Shown: in pieces, positions 50,960 through 58,968 of the stretch
Layout: every line of letters begins with the position of its first letter
Numbering within the stretch: the stretch's first letter is position 1
NCBI GenBank assembly: GCA_020851565.1
Contig: JADZCN010000017.1
Coordinates: forward strand, 61,865 to 125,864
Reading direction: 5' to 3'
Origin: Acidobacteriota bacterium
Lineage (GTDB): Bacteria > Acidobacteriota > Vicinamibacteria > Vicinamibacterales > UBA2999
DNA length: 64,000 nt
Notes under the pieces: generated by a model
The model's input: the letters and a program-made list of their open reading frames with translations, nothing else
What the model was told of the DNA's origin: nothing
Database searches by the model: none
Position numbers and translations under genes: made by a program

Positions 50960-51010
50960 CCTCTGCACCCCTGCACCCCTGCACCCCTGCACCCTTGCAC
51001 CCTTGCACCC
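50960..51010. repeat. CACCCCTGCA/CACCCTTGCA decamer array before ygfZ
   Basis: Five tandem decamers between the divergent hydrolase and ygfZ genes, same unit as at 12800-12852 and, reversed, at 51379-51430. It ends just before TAAGAT (51013-51018), the likely -10 of ygfZ. Confidence 0.85.
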
Positions 51011-51026
51011 GGTAAGATCGTATTCG

Positions 51027-52010
51027 ATGTTCTCCACCCAGGGATACGACGCGCTCCGGTCCGGAACGGCCTTGGTCCGGCGGACGGACCGGGGCGTCAT
51101 CCGGCTGCTCGGCGCGGACCGGGCCACGTGGCTGCAGGGGCTGGTCACCAACGACGTGAGGGCGCTGGCGCCGGGGCAGCGGCTCTACAGCGCCTATCTC
51201 ACGCCGCAGGGACGGATGATCACGGACCTCTGGATCGCGGCCACGGACGATGCCCTGCTGCTGGACGTGCCGGCGTCGCTGGCCGCGGATCTGGCCGCGC
51301 GGCTCGATGGGCTCATCTTCGCCGAGGACGTGCAGGTGGCCGACGTGAGTGGGGAAGTGCCTTGCACTTGTCTCGTGGGTGCAGGGATGCAGGGGTGCAG
51401 GGGTGCAGGGGTGCTGGGTGCAGGGGTGCTCGTACCCGACCACACCTACGGCGTGCCCGCGTTGGTGGCCTACGGCGACCTCGACGCGCTGCTCGATGCG
51501 CACGGGCTGTCGGCGCTTCGCGGTGTGCCAGAGGTGGACCTGGAGACGTTCGACGTCCTCCGTATCGAGGCGGGGGTGCCGAAGTTCCTGGTCGATATGA
51601 CCGGGGACACCATCCCGCTCGAGGCCGGCATCGAGGACCGCGCCATCTCCTTCACCAAGGGCTGCTACGTCGGCCAGGAGCTCATCGTCCGCGTGACGCA
51701 GCGCGGGGGCGGGCGCGTGGCGAAGAAGCTGGTGGGCCTGGCGCTCGATGGCGACGCGAGCGCGGTGGCTTCCCTCGACGAGACTCGGGACAGGCCAGCC
51801 CCGGCGTCGGGAGCTCCCATCCACGCCGGCGACCGCGCCATCGGCCACGTGACCAGCGCCGTGTTCTCCCCGCGTCTTGGCCTCGTCATCGCGCTGGGGT
51901 ATGTTCATCGCGACTTCGTCAACCCCGGCACGCTGGTAGAGGTTCTCGATGGCGCCGAGCGCAGGCCCGCAGTCGTCACCGCGCTTCCGTTCGTGGCTCC
52001 GGTCGCGTAG
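51027..52010 (+). CDS. ygfZ: YgfZ/GcvT-family folate-binding protein
   Basis: A 327-residue protein. LLGADRATWLQGLVTNDV and LTPQGRMITDLWI start the GcvT-like fold, and KGCYVGQELIVR (about 210-221) is the YgfZ signature with its reactive Cys. YgfZ proteins use tetrahydrofolate in the maintenance of some Fe-S enzymes. ATG 51027 lies 8 bases after TAAGAT, so the message is probably leaderless. A decamer array inserts GAGMQGCRGAGVLGAGVLV at residues 117-134, at a point where the protein tolerates extra length. The next gene overlaps its end by 62 bases in another frame. Confidence 0.9.
   Translation: MFSTQGYDALRSGTALVRRTDRGVIRLLGADRATWLQGLVTNDVRALAPGQRLYSAYLTPQGRMITDLWIAATDDALLLDVPASLAADLAARLDGLIFAEDVQVADVSGEVPCTCLVGAGMQGCRGAGVLGAGVLVPDHTYGVPALVAYGDLDALLDAHGLSALRGVPEVDLETFDVLRIEAGVPKFLVDMTGDTIPLEAGIEDRAISFTKGCYVGQELIVRVTQRGGGRVAKKLVGLALDGDASAVASLDETRDRPAPASGAPIHAGDRAIGHVTSAVFSPRLGLVIALGYVHRDFVNPGTLVEVLDGAERRPAVVTALPFVAPVA
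51379..51430. repeat. TGCAGGGG decamer array inside ygfZ
   Basis: Five units of GGGTGCAGGG type, the reverse of the array 370 bases upstream. It keeps the reading frame only because its length here suits it; a 10-base change would break ygfZ. Confidence 0.85.
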
Positions 52011-53052
52011 GCGACCGCTGGCCGTGCTGCTGGTCGGGTGCCTTGGCGGCGCGCTCGCAGCGGCGCGGGCGGCCGCGGACGCACGCGGCCTCGACGAGTC
52101 CATCGATAGCACGCAGGTCTCGGCCACCTCGCGCTGGTTCAAGGGCAACCTTCACACGCACACCCTCAACAGCGACGGCGACTCGACGCCAGACGAGGTC
52201 GTCCGCTGGTACCGGGAGCACGGCTACGACTTCCTCGTCCTGACCGACCACAACTTCCTCACCGGCGTGGACGGCCTGAACGCCGTGCAGGGCGCACCCG
52301 GGAAGTTCCTCGTGGTGAAGGGCGAGGAGGTGACGAGCGCGGTGGGCAGGAAGCCGATCCACGTGAACGGCTTCGGCGTGGACCGCCTGGTGGATCCGCC
52401 GCAGGCCGGGACGGTCGTCGAGATGCTGCAAGGGATGGTGGATGCCATCCGCGGCGCGCGCGGCGTGCCGAGCATCAACCACCCGAACTTCGGCTGGGCG
52501 ATCTCGGCCGAGGAGCTGGCCGCCGTTCAGCGCACGAAGCTGTTCGAGGTGTACAACGGGCATCCTCTGGTCAACAACCTGGGCGGCGGCGGCGTGCCGG
52601 GCCTCGAGGAGGTGTGGGATCGCATCCTCTCCGGCGGCCGGATGCTCTACGGCGTGGCCGTGGACGACGCGCATCATTTCAAGCGGCCGTGGGACCGGAC
52701 CGCCTCGACGCCGGGGCACGGGTGGGTGTTCGTGCAGGCGCCGGCCCTCGAGCCGCGCGCGCTGGTCGAGGCGCTCGAGCGCGGGGCGTTCTATTCGTCC
52801 ACGGGCGTGGAGCTCGCCGTGGTAGAGGCGACCAGCGTGGCCGTGCGCGTCGAGGTGACACCGGCCACGGCCAGCAAGTACCGCATCCAGTTCATCGGGC
52901 GAGGTGGCCGCGTGCTGCGAGAAGTGGCCGGCAGCTCCGCGAGCTACGAGTTCGCGGGCGACGAAGGCTACGTTCGCGCGAAGGTCCTGGAGTCGAACGG
53001 TGCCGTCGCGTGGACGCAGCCGGTGCCCGTCGGGCCCGGGGCGCCGCGGTGA
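51949..53052 (+). CDS. Secreted PHP-domain metal-dependent phosphoesterase-like protein
   Basis: A 367-residue protein with a signal/anchor (RRRPLAVLLVGCLGGALAAARA). FKGNLHTHTLNSDGDSTPDEVV is the first PHP motif with metal-binding His, then DFLVLTDHNFLTGVDGL, VVKGEEVT, INHPNFGWA and VAVDDAHHF supply the remaining ligands. C-terminal beta strands (RVEVTPATASKYRIQFIGRGG) form an extra domain. It probably hydrolyses phosphoesters outside the cytoplasm. ATG 51949 overlaps ygfZ by 62 bases; a shorter start would lose the signal, so the overlap is likely real. Confidence 0.8.
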   Translation: MAPSAGPQSSPRFRSWLRSRRRPLAVLLVGCLGGALAAARAAADARGLDESIDSTQVSATSRWFKGNLHTHTLNSDGDSTPDEVVRWYREHGYDFLVLTDHNFLTGVDGLNAVQGAPGKFLVVKGEEVTSAVGRKPIHVNGFGVDRLVDPPQAGTVVEMLQGMVDAIRGARGVPSINHPNFGWAISAEELAAVQRTKLFEVYNGHPLVNNLGGGGVPGLEEVWDRILSGGRMLYGVAVDDAHHFKRPWDRTASTPGHGWVFVQAPALEPRALVEALERGAFYSSTGVELAVVEATSVAVRVEVTPATASKYRIQFIGRGGRVLREVAGSSASYEFAGDEGYVRAKVLESNGAVAWTQPVPVGPGAPR

Positions 53053-53082
53053 GCGGCTCGCAGAAGGCACATGGAGGCTGAG

Positions 53083-55212
53083 ATGACGAAGCGTTCGATG
53101 ATCCTGCCGATCATCCTGCTGGCGGCGGGCATGCCGGCGGTCGTGAGGCCTGCCGCGCAGGCGCCTCCCGCGCAGGCGCCTCCCGCGCCCACCATCGAGC
53201 AGATCATGAGCGCGCCGTTCGCCACGGGCCTGGTGGCGTCGCCTGGCGGGCAAGCCGTGGCCTGGGTGTTCAACGAGCGTGGCGCCCGCAACGTCTGGGC
53301 GGCCGAGGCCCCGGCGTTCGCCGGGCGGCGGCTCACCAGCTTCGAGGGCGACAACGGCCAGGACGTGAGCGGGCTGCGCTTCACGCCCGACGGCCGGACG
53401 CTCGTCTTCGTGCGTGGCGGCGGGCCCAACCGTGCAGGCGAGATCCCGAATCCGACGAGTGACGCGGCCGGGGCCGAGCAGGCCGTCTGGGCGATGCCGC
53501 TTGCAGGAGGGGAGCCGCGGAAGGTCGGGACCGGCGACGGCGTCGTGGTGTCGCCGAGAGGCAACCTCCTGGCCTTCGTGCAGAAGGGGCAGATCTGGCT
53601 CGCGGGTGTCAGCGGGACGCCGGAGGCGGCTCAGGGGCCGACGACCCGTGGCTCCGCGTCGGCGCTTCGCTGGTCGCCGGACGGTTCGAAGCTCGCGTTC
53701 GTCAGCGCGCGCAACAGCCACGCGTTCATTGGCGTGTACGACCTCGGCGCGAAGACCGTGACGTACCTGGACCCTTCCGTGGACCGGGACGCGGAGCCGA
53801 CGTGGTCCCCCGACGGCCGGCAGGTTGCCTTCATCCGCCAGCCGGTGAACAGCGGCACGACGCCGTTCATCGCCCAGCGCGAGGCGGCGCCGTGGAGCAT
53901 CCGCGTCGCGGAGGTGGCGACGGGCGCCGCGCGCGAGGTGTGGCGCGGGGAGCGCGGGCCCGGCTCGGTGTTCCAGGGCGTGACGGGCCCTCAATTGATC
54001 TGGACGGCTGGCGGGCAGCTCGTCTTCCCCTGGGAGCGCGACGGTTGGAAGCACCTCTACGCCGTGCCCGCCGCGGGCGGGAACGCCTCGCTGCTGACAC
54101 CGGGCGCGTTCGAAGTGGAGGACGTCGTTGTCGCGCCGGACCGCGCGAGCGTCTATTTCAGCTCGAACCAGGGCGACATCGATCGCCGGGACGTGTGGCG
54201 CGTGTCGGTTGGCAGCGCGCCCCGGGCGGTCACGACGGGGCCGGCCATCGAGTGGAGCCCTGCGCCGCTCGCCGATGGCCGTGTGGCCTACCTGCGCGCC
54301 GACGCGCGGCGGCCGGGGCAGCCTGTCGTCCAGGAGGCGGAGGGTGCGGCGCGGGAGATCGCGCCCGCGTCGGTTCCGCCGTCATTCCCTGCGTCCGCGC
54401 TGGTCGAGCCCGAGGCGGTCACCCTCACGGCCGCCGACGGGATGCAGGTGCACGCGCAGCTCTTCAAGCCGCGCGCGACGGGTGAGGCAAAGCACCCGGC
54501 CGTGGTGTTCTTCCACGGCGGCTCGCGCCGGCAGATGCTGCTCGGCTGGCACTACATGGACTACTACCACAACACGTACGCGTTCAATCAGTACCTGGCC
54601 AGCCGCGGCTACGTCGTGTTGTCGGTGAACTACCGCAGCGGCACGGGCTACGGCCTCGAGTTCCGCGAGGCGCTCAACTACGGCGCCGGCGGCGCGAGCG
54701 AGTTCGGGGATGTGATTGGCGCCGGCTTGTATCTGCGCGGACGCTCTGACGTGGATCCCGCGCGCATTGGCGTCTGGGGCGGATCGTACGGCGGCTATCT
54801 CACCGCGATGGCGCTGTCGCGCGCCCCGCACCTCTTCTCCGCCGGCGTGGACCTGCACGGCGTCCACGACTGGACGATCGTCATCCGCAACTTCCAGCCG
54901 TCCTTCAACCCGCTGGCATCGCCGGAGGTGGCACGGCTCGCCTATGCGTCCTCACCGATGGCCTCCATCGACGGCTGGCGTGCCCCCGTGCTGGTCGTCC
55001 ATGGAGACGATGACCGCAACGTGCCGTTCACCGAGACCGTGGACCTGGTGGAGCAGCTCCGCAAGCGCAACGTCCACGTGGAGCAGATAATCTTCCCGGA
55101 CGAGATCCACGGCTTCCTGCTGCACCAGCGCTGGGTGCGCACCTTCACCGCCGCCGCGGACTTCTTCGACCGGCACCTGAAGGCGCCTGCCCGCGCGACC
55201 AGTGGACGGTGA
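53083..55212 (+). CDS. Prolyl oligopeptidase family (S9) peptidase, secreted
   Basis: A 709-residue enzyme. ATG 53083 follows GGAGG at 5 bases and begins a signal peptide (SMILPIILLAAGMPAVVRPAAQ); an upstream ATG (53071) is less likely. A WD40/TolB-like propeller fills residues 40-430 (LRFTPDGRTLVFV; ALRWSPDGSKLAFVSAR; EPTWSPDGRQVAFI). The catalytic domain has VVFFHGGSRRQML, GVWGGSYGGYLTAMAL with the nucleophile Ser, VVHGDDDRNVPF with the Asp and IHGFLLHQR with the His. It probably cleaves short peptides in the periplasm. Just downstream of the PHP gene (30 bases). Confidence 0.92.
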   Translation: MTKRSMILPIILLAAGMPAVVRPAAQAPPAQAPPAPTIEQIMSAPFATGLVASPGGQAVAWVFNERGARNVWAAEAPAFAGRRLTSFEGDNGQDVSGLRFTPDGRTLVFVRGGGPNRAGEIPNPTSDAAGAEQAVWAMPLAGGEPRKVGTGDGVVVSPRGNLLAFVQKGQIWLAGVSGTPEAAQGPTTRGSASALRWSPDGSKLAFVSARNSHAFIGVYDLGAKTVTYLDPSVDRDAEPTWSPDGRQVAFIRQPVNSGTTPFIAQREAAPWSIRVAEVATGAAREVWRGERGPGSVFQGVTGPQLIWTAGGQLVFPWERDGWKHLYAVPAAGGNASLLTPGAFEVEDVVVAPDRASVYFSSNQGDIDRRDVWRVSVGSAPRAVTTGPAIEWSPAPLADGRVAYLRADARRPGQPVVQEAEGAAREIAPASVPPSFPASALVEPEAVTLTAADGMQVHAQLFKPRATGEAKHPAVVFFHGGSRRQMLLGWHYMDYYHNTYAFNQYLASRGYVVLSVNYRSGTGYGLEFREALNYGAGGASEFGDVIGAGLYLRGRSDVDPARIGVWGGSYGGYLTAMALSRAPHLFSAGVDLHGVHDWTIVIRNFQPSFNPLASPEVARLAYASSPMASIDGWRAPVLVVHGDDDRNVPFTETVDLVEQLRKRNVHVEQIIFPDEIHGFLLHQRWVRTFTAAADFFDRHLKAPARATSGR

Positions 55213-55272
55213 CGGCGAGGAAACCACGAAGGCACGAAGGGCACGAAGGTCTCGCGAGGAACATACTGGCAA

Positions 55273-55340
55273 CCCCAAGACCTCAAGACCCCAAGACCTC
55301 AAGACCTCAAGACCTCAAGACCTCAAGACCCCAAGCCCCC
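55273..55340. repeat. CAAGACCT/CAAGACCCC decamer array
   Basis: About seven tandem units between the S9 peptidase and mutT genes, running right up to the mutT start codon. The reverse form (GGTCTTGGGGCTTGGGG) recurs at 61576-61628. Confidence 0.85.
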
Positions 55341-55727
55341 ATGTCCCCCACCGTCGTCGTCGCCGCCGTCATCGAACGTGACGGGGCGTTCCTGCTCACG
55401 CTGCGTCCCGAGGGCACGCACCTGGCCGGGCACTGGGAGTTCCCCGGCGGGAAGGTGCACGAGCGGGAGACGCATGCCGAGGCCCTCAGGCGCGAGCTGT
55501 TCGAGGAGCTGGACATCGCTGCCGAGGTGGGCGAGGTGGTGCACACCGTCACGCACGCGTACCCGGAGAAGGTCGTCGAGCTTCACTTCTATCGGTGCAG
55601 TTTTCGCGGCGAGCCGAAGCCGATGGTGGGGCAGGAGATGCGCTGGGTGCCGCGCGCCGAGCTGTCGTCGCTGCCGTTCCCCGAGGCGGATGCGGCGCTC
55701 ATCCGGCTCCTCGCGGTGGGCGCCTGA
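55341..55727 (+). CDS. mutT: Nudix hydrolase, MutT-like (8-oxo-dGTP diphosphatase type)
   Basis: A 128-residue Nudix protein. The Nudix box GGKVHERETHAEALRRELFEELDI spans residues about 38-61 (GX5EX7REUXEEXGU pattern). The N-terminal TVVVAAVIERDGAFLLTLRPEGTHLAGHWEFPGGK is MutT-like. It would hydrolyse 8-oxo-dGTP and prevent its incorporation into DNA. ATG 55341 follows directly on a tandem repeat, so no ribosome site is visible. It is convergent with mutY, so two genes of the oxidised-guanine system lie side by side. Confidence 0.87.
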   Translation: MSPTVVVAAVIERDGAFLLTLRPEGTHLAGHWEFPGGKVHERETHAEALRRELFEELDIAAEVGEVVHTVTHAYPEKVVELHFYRCSFRGEPKPMVGQEMRWVPRAELSSLPFPEADAALIRLLAVGA

Positions 55728-55755
55728 TCCGCTCGATCCCCCTCGAAGGGTGTGT

Positions 55756-56439
55756 TCAGGCCTCGAGGGGATAGGACCGGCAGTACCTCTTCATCGGGCA
55801 GGACAGGCACTTCGGCTTGCGCGCGGGACACTGGGTGGCGCCGAAGTCCATCAGTGCCTGGTTGAAGTCGAACACGTGCTTGTGCGGCACGAGCGCCTCG
55901 GAGACAGCCCAGAGGCGCCTCTTCATCGCGTGGCTCTTCAGGTCGCCCCTGCCGACGAACACCCGGAAGAGCACGCGCGCGACGTTCGTGTCGAGGATGG
56001 CGGCGCGCTGGCGGAACGCGAAGCTGCGGATGGCGCCCACCGTGTACTCGCCGATGCCCTTGAACGAGAGCAGCGTCTCCTCGTCCGACGGCAGCCGCCC
56101 GCCGTGCTCGGCGACCGCCTGGCGCGCGATGGACTGCAGGCGATAGGGGCGGATGTTGTACCCGAGCGGGTACCACGTCTGGCGCACCTCGTCTGGCGGC
56201 GCATCGGCCAGCACCTCGAACGTGGGGTACTTCTCCAGCCACTCGTGGTACTTGGGGAGCACCCGGTCCACCTGCGTCTGCTGCAGCATGATCTCCGACA
56301 CGAGGATGTGGTACGGGTCGCTGGTGTCGCGCCACGGGAGGTCACGGCCGTGCGCGCGGTACCAGGCGAGCAGGTGGCGGCGGAAGCGCCGCCGTTCGGC
56401 GGGCGTCGGGAGCGGGTGCGGTCTCTGGCGTCTCGGCAC
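55756..56439 (-). CDS. mutY: A/G-specific adenine glycosylase (MutY), short form
   Basis: A 227-residue DNA repair enzyme that removes adenine opposite 8-oxoguanine. DLPWRDTSDPYHILVSEIMLQQTQVDRV holds the catalytic Glu, GIGEYTVGAI is the helix-hairpin-helix, AILDTNVARVLFR holds the catalytic Asp, and CPARKPKCLSCPMKRYC is the [4Fe-4S] ligand set (C-X6-C-X2-C-X5-C). It ends soon after the cluster and lacks the C-terminal MutT-like domain of the long MutY, so recognition of 8-oxoG may be weaker. The GTG at 56439 is the best start; no ATG fits. Convergent with mutT. Confidence 0.87.
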   Translation of the reverse strand: MPRRQRPHPLPTPAERRRFRRHLLAWYRAHGRDLPWRDTSDPYHILVSEIMLQQTQVDRVLPKYHEWLEKYPTFEVLADAPPDEVRQTWYPLGYNIRPYRLQSIARQAVAEHGGRLPSDEETLLSFKGIGEYTVGAIRSFAFRQRAAILDTNVARVLFRVFVGRGDLKSHAMKRRLWAVSEALVPHKHVFDFNQALMDFGATQCPARKPKCLSCPMKRYCRSYPLEA

Positions 56440-56472
56440 GCAGGTCGGGGCGGGGCGGTGACGCCGCGCCCG

Positions 56473-56478
56473 TATAAT
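56473..56478 (+). promoter_or_regulatory. -10 element TATAAT of the adenosyltransferase gene
   Basis: TATAAT lies 9 bases before GTG 56488, giving a leaderless mRNA. The reverse strand reads AATTATAC here, so it may also serve mutY in the other direction. No clear -35. Confidence 0.55.
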
Positions 56479-56487
56479 TCTCTCACG

Positions 56488-57027
56488 GTGAAGATCTACA
56501 CGAAGACCGGTGATGCCGGCGAGACCAGTCTCTTCGACGGCACGCGCGTGCGGAAGACCGACGTGCGCGTGGCGGCGTACGGCGAGGTGGACGAGCTGCA
56601 GGCCGCCATCGGCGTGGCGCGCGCGGCCGGCCTCGACGCCGACCTCGACGAGATGTGTGTGACCATGCAGCGGGACCTGTTCGCCGTGGGGGCACGGCTG
56701 GCGGATCCCTCGCGCAAGATTGCCGCGCGCGTGGCGAAAGCGGTCGTCACCGAAGAGCACGTCTCGCGGCTCGAGGGCTGGATCGACCGGCTCGACACCG
56801 AGCTGCCCCCGCTCCGGCACTTCATCCTGTCCGGCGGCACGCCATCCGGCGCGGAACTGCACCTGGCCCGCGCCATCTGCCGCCGCGCCGAGCGGGCCGT
56901 GCTGGCCATCGGCGAGGGCGCCGTGGAGCCCGTGCTCGTCGTCTACCTCAACCGCGTGTCGGACCTGCTCTTCACCATGGCGCGCGCCGCCAACCACAGA
57001 CGCGGAGTGACCGAGACCGAATGGTGA
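56488..57027 (+). CDS. Cob(I)alamin adenosyltransferase, PduO type
   Basis: A 179-residue enzyme that transfers the adenosyl group of ATP to cobalamin. KIYTKTGDAGETSLFDGTRVRKTDVRVAAYGEVDELQAAIG at the start is the PduO-type ATP-binding signature, and FILSGGTPSGAELHLARAICRRAER and VYLNRVSDLLFTMAR complete the family. The GTG 56488 start gives the conserved VKIYTKTGD. No other cobalamin genes are near, so it may serve an adenosylcobalamin-dependent enzyme elsewhere. Not to be confused with the CobA/CobO type. Confidence 0.92.
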   Translation: MKIYTKTGDAGETSLFDGTRVRKTDVRVAAYGEVDELQAAIGVARAAGLDADLDEMCVTMQRDLFAVGARLADPSRKIAARVAKAVVTEEHVSRLEGWIDRLDTELPPLRHFILSGGTPSGAELHLARAICRRAERAVLAIGEGAVEPVLVVYLNRVSDLLFTMARAANHRRGVTETEW

Positions 57028-57034
57028 TGGGGCG

Positions 57035-57199
57035 CAGAGGCCGCAGATGGGACGCAGATGAACGCAGATGAACGCAGATGGCACAGAGCTCTCGGGAACC
57101 CGCACCTGCCTGCGTTGAACCCCGCGCTCTTGAACCTCCGTGCTTCGAACCCCCGTGCTTCGAACCCCCGTGCTTCGAACCCCCGTGCCTTGCCCCCCC
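57035..57199. repeat. GCAGATGAAC decamers followed by a CTTCGAACCCCCGTG 15-mer array
   Basis: 57035-57085 has GCAGATGGGAC/GCAGATGAAC units; 57115-57199 has about five copies of CGTGCTTCGAACCCC. Both fill the gap before hpnC. The GCAGATG unit recurs at 62773-62835. Confidence 0.8.
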
Positions 57200-58111
57200 G
57201 TGCCTGACCTCCGCGCCTCCTACTTCGCGTGCGAGCAGCTGGCGCGGGCGCACTACGAGAACTTCCCGGTGGCGTCGCGGCTGCTGCCCCGGCGCCTGCG
57301 GCCGCACGTGGCGGCGGTCTATGCCTTCGCGCGCACCGCGGACGACATCGCCGACGAGCCCGGCCGCGAGCCCGGCGAACGGCTTGCGCTGCTCGAGGGC
57401 TACCGTGAGCGCCTGATTTCCCGACAAGCGAAGCCCTCTCCCGTCGCCATCCCCTCCCGTCGCCCCCTTCCTCCTCCCGACTCCGGCGTCCCCCCTCCCG
57501 ACGCGTTCTTCCCCGCGCTCCACGACACCATCGACCGCTTCGACCTTCCGGTCTCGCTCTTCACCGATCTGCTGAGCGCCTTCGAGCAGGACGTGACGAC
57601 CAATCGCTACGACACATGGGAGCAGGTCCTCGACTACTGCCGGCGATCGGCGAACCCGGTGGGGCGCATCGTCCTCCGGTTGAGCGGCTACCGGAGCGAC
57701 GCGCTGGACGAGGCGTCCGACGCGGTGTGCACGGCGCTGCAGCTGACGAACTTCTGGCAGGACCTGGCCGTGGACTGGTCACGCGGCCGGCTGTACGTCC
57801 CTGAAGAGGCGTGGCGCGCCCACGGCGCCAGCCTGGCGGACCTGGACCGGCGTGCCTGGACGCCTGCCTGGCGGTCCACGCTCGTGGCGTGCGGCGTCCG
57901 CACCCGTGCGCTCTTCGATCGGGGCCGGGTCGTGTGTGACGGCGTGGGGGGGCGGCTGCGCTTCGAGCTGCGCGCCACGTGGCACGGAGGCATGCGGATC
58001 CTCGATCGGCTGGAACAGGGCGGTTACGACGTCTTCCGCGCGCGCCCATCGCTCGGCATCGCCGACGGGATGGTGATAGCGTGTAGAACGCTCGCCTGGC
58101 GAGTCCCGTAG
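57200..58111 (+). CDS. hpnC: Squalene synthase HpnC
   Basis: A 303-residue member of the trans-isoprenyl diphosphate synthase fold. DDIADE near residue 50 (FARTADDIADEPG) is the first Asp-rich motif, and QLTNFWQDLAVDWSRGRLYVP the second. HpnC converts presqualene diphosphate to hydroxysqualene in the HpnCDE route to squalene. Start GTG 57200 (VPDLRASYFACEQLAR) is chosen because the open frame upstream is just the 15-mer repeat. Between about residues 77 and 102 a Pro/Ser-rich insert encoded by CCCTCCCGTCGCC-type repeats separates two helices. hpnD follows after 8 bases. Confidence 0.9.
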   Translation: MPDLRASYFACEQLARAHYENFPVASRLLPRRLRPHVAAVYAFARTADDIADEPGREPGERLALLEGYRERLISRQAKPSPVAIPSRRPLPPPDSGVPPPDAFFPALHDTIDRFDLPVSLFTDLLSAFEQDVTTNRYDTWEQVLDYCRRSANPVGRIVLRLSGYRSDALDEASDAVCTALQLTNFWQDLAVDWSRGRLYVPEEAWRAHGASLADLDRRAWTPAWRSTLVACGVRTRALFDRGRVVCDGVGGRLRFELRATWHGGMRILDRLEQGGYDVFRARPSLGIADGMVIACRTLAWRVP

Positions 58112-58119
58112 ATCCCTCC

Positions 58120-58968
58120 GTGTCGCGCGATACGTCCTTTTCCTACTCGTTTCTCGTCCTCCCCGCGGCTGAGCGCCACGCCCTGATCGCGGTGTGGGAG
58201 TTCTGCCGCGCCGTGGACGATGCCGTGGATGAGGAGCCGGATCCTGCGCGTGCCGCCGTCCGTGTCGCCGAGTGGCGGGCCGAGGTCGCGCGCCTCTTCG
58301 GCCAGGAGGCGCCCGCCACGCCGCAGGGCCGCCGCCTGCGCCCGTTCGTCGAGCGCTTCCAGCTGTCGCGCGAGCCCTTCGACGCGCTGGTCGAGGGTGT
58401 GGAGATGGACCTCGGCCGCACGCGCTACGAGGCCTTCGACGAGCTGGTGGAATACTGCCGGCGCGTCGCGTCGGCCGTGGGCGTCATGTGCGTGGAGCTC
58501 TTCGGGTGCCGCGGGCCGGAGGCGCGCGAGTACGCGTATCACCTCGGCCTCGCGCTGCAGGTCACCAACATCATCCGCGACGTGAAGGAGGACCTCTCGC
58601 GCGGCCGCGTGTACCTCCCGCAGGAGGACCTCCGGCGATTCGGCTGCACGGAGGCCGACCTGGCGGCGGGACGCGTGACCGAGCCGGTCCGGCGACTCCT
58701 CGCGTTCGAGTGTGCGCGTGCGCGCGAGCACTACACCCGAGCGGCCGAGGCAATGCCCCAGGCCTGCGCCCGGCGGCTCGTGGCCGCGGAAATCATGGGG
58801 GGGATCTACTTCGAGATCCTCCAGCGCATCGAGCGGCGGGGCTACGACGTGTTCTCCGAGCGTGTCCGCGTGCCCAAGCCCGTGCGCGCACGCATCGCGC
58901 TCGCCATCTGGATGCGGAGCCGCGTGGGCCTGGCCGGCATGCGCCTTGGCCCCGCCCCTCGCACGTGA
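58120..58968 (+). CDS. hpnD: Presqualene diphosphate synthase HpnD
   Basis: A 282-residue squalene/phytoene synthase family enzyme. FSYSFLVLPAAERHALIAVWEFCRAVDDAVDE contains the first Asp-rich motif, YEAFDELVEYCRRVASAVGVMCVELFG the middle part, and QVTNIIRDVKEDLSRGRVYLP the second. It joins two farnesyl diphosphates into presqualene diphosphate. GTG 58120 is the first start; the gene sits in hpnC-hpnD-hpnE with 8 bases before it and a GTGA overlap with hpnE after it. Confidence 0.92.
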   Translation: MSRDTSFSYSFLVLPAAERHALIAVWEFCRAVDDAVDEEPDPARAAVRVAEWRAEVARLFGQEAPATPQGRRLRPFVERFQLSREPFDALVEGVEMDLGRTRYEAFDELVEYCRRVASAVGVMCVELFGCRGPEAREYAYHLGLALQVTNIIRDVKEDLSRGRVYLPQEDLRRFGCTEADLAAGRVTEPVRRLLAFECARAREHYTRAAEAMPQACARRLVAAEIMGGIYFEILQRIERRGYDVFSERVRVPKPVRARIALAIWMRSRVGLAGMRLGPAPRT

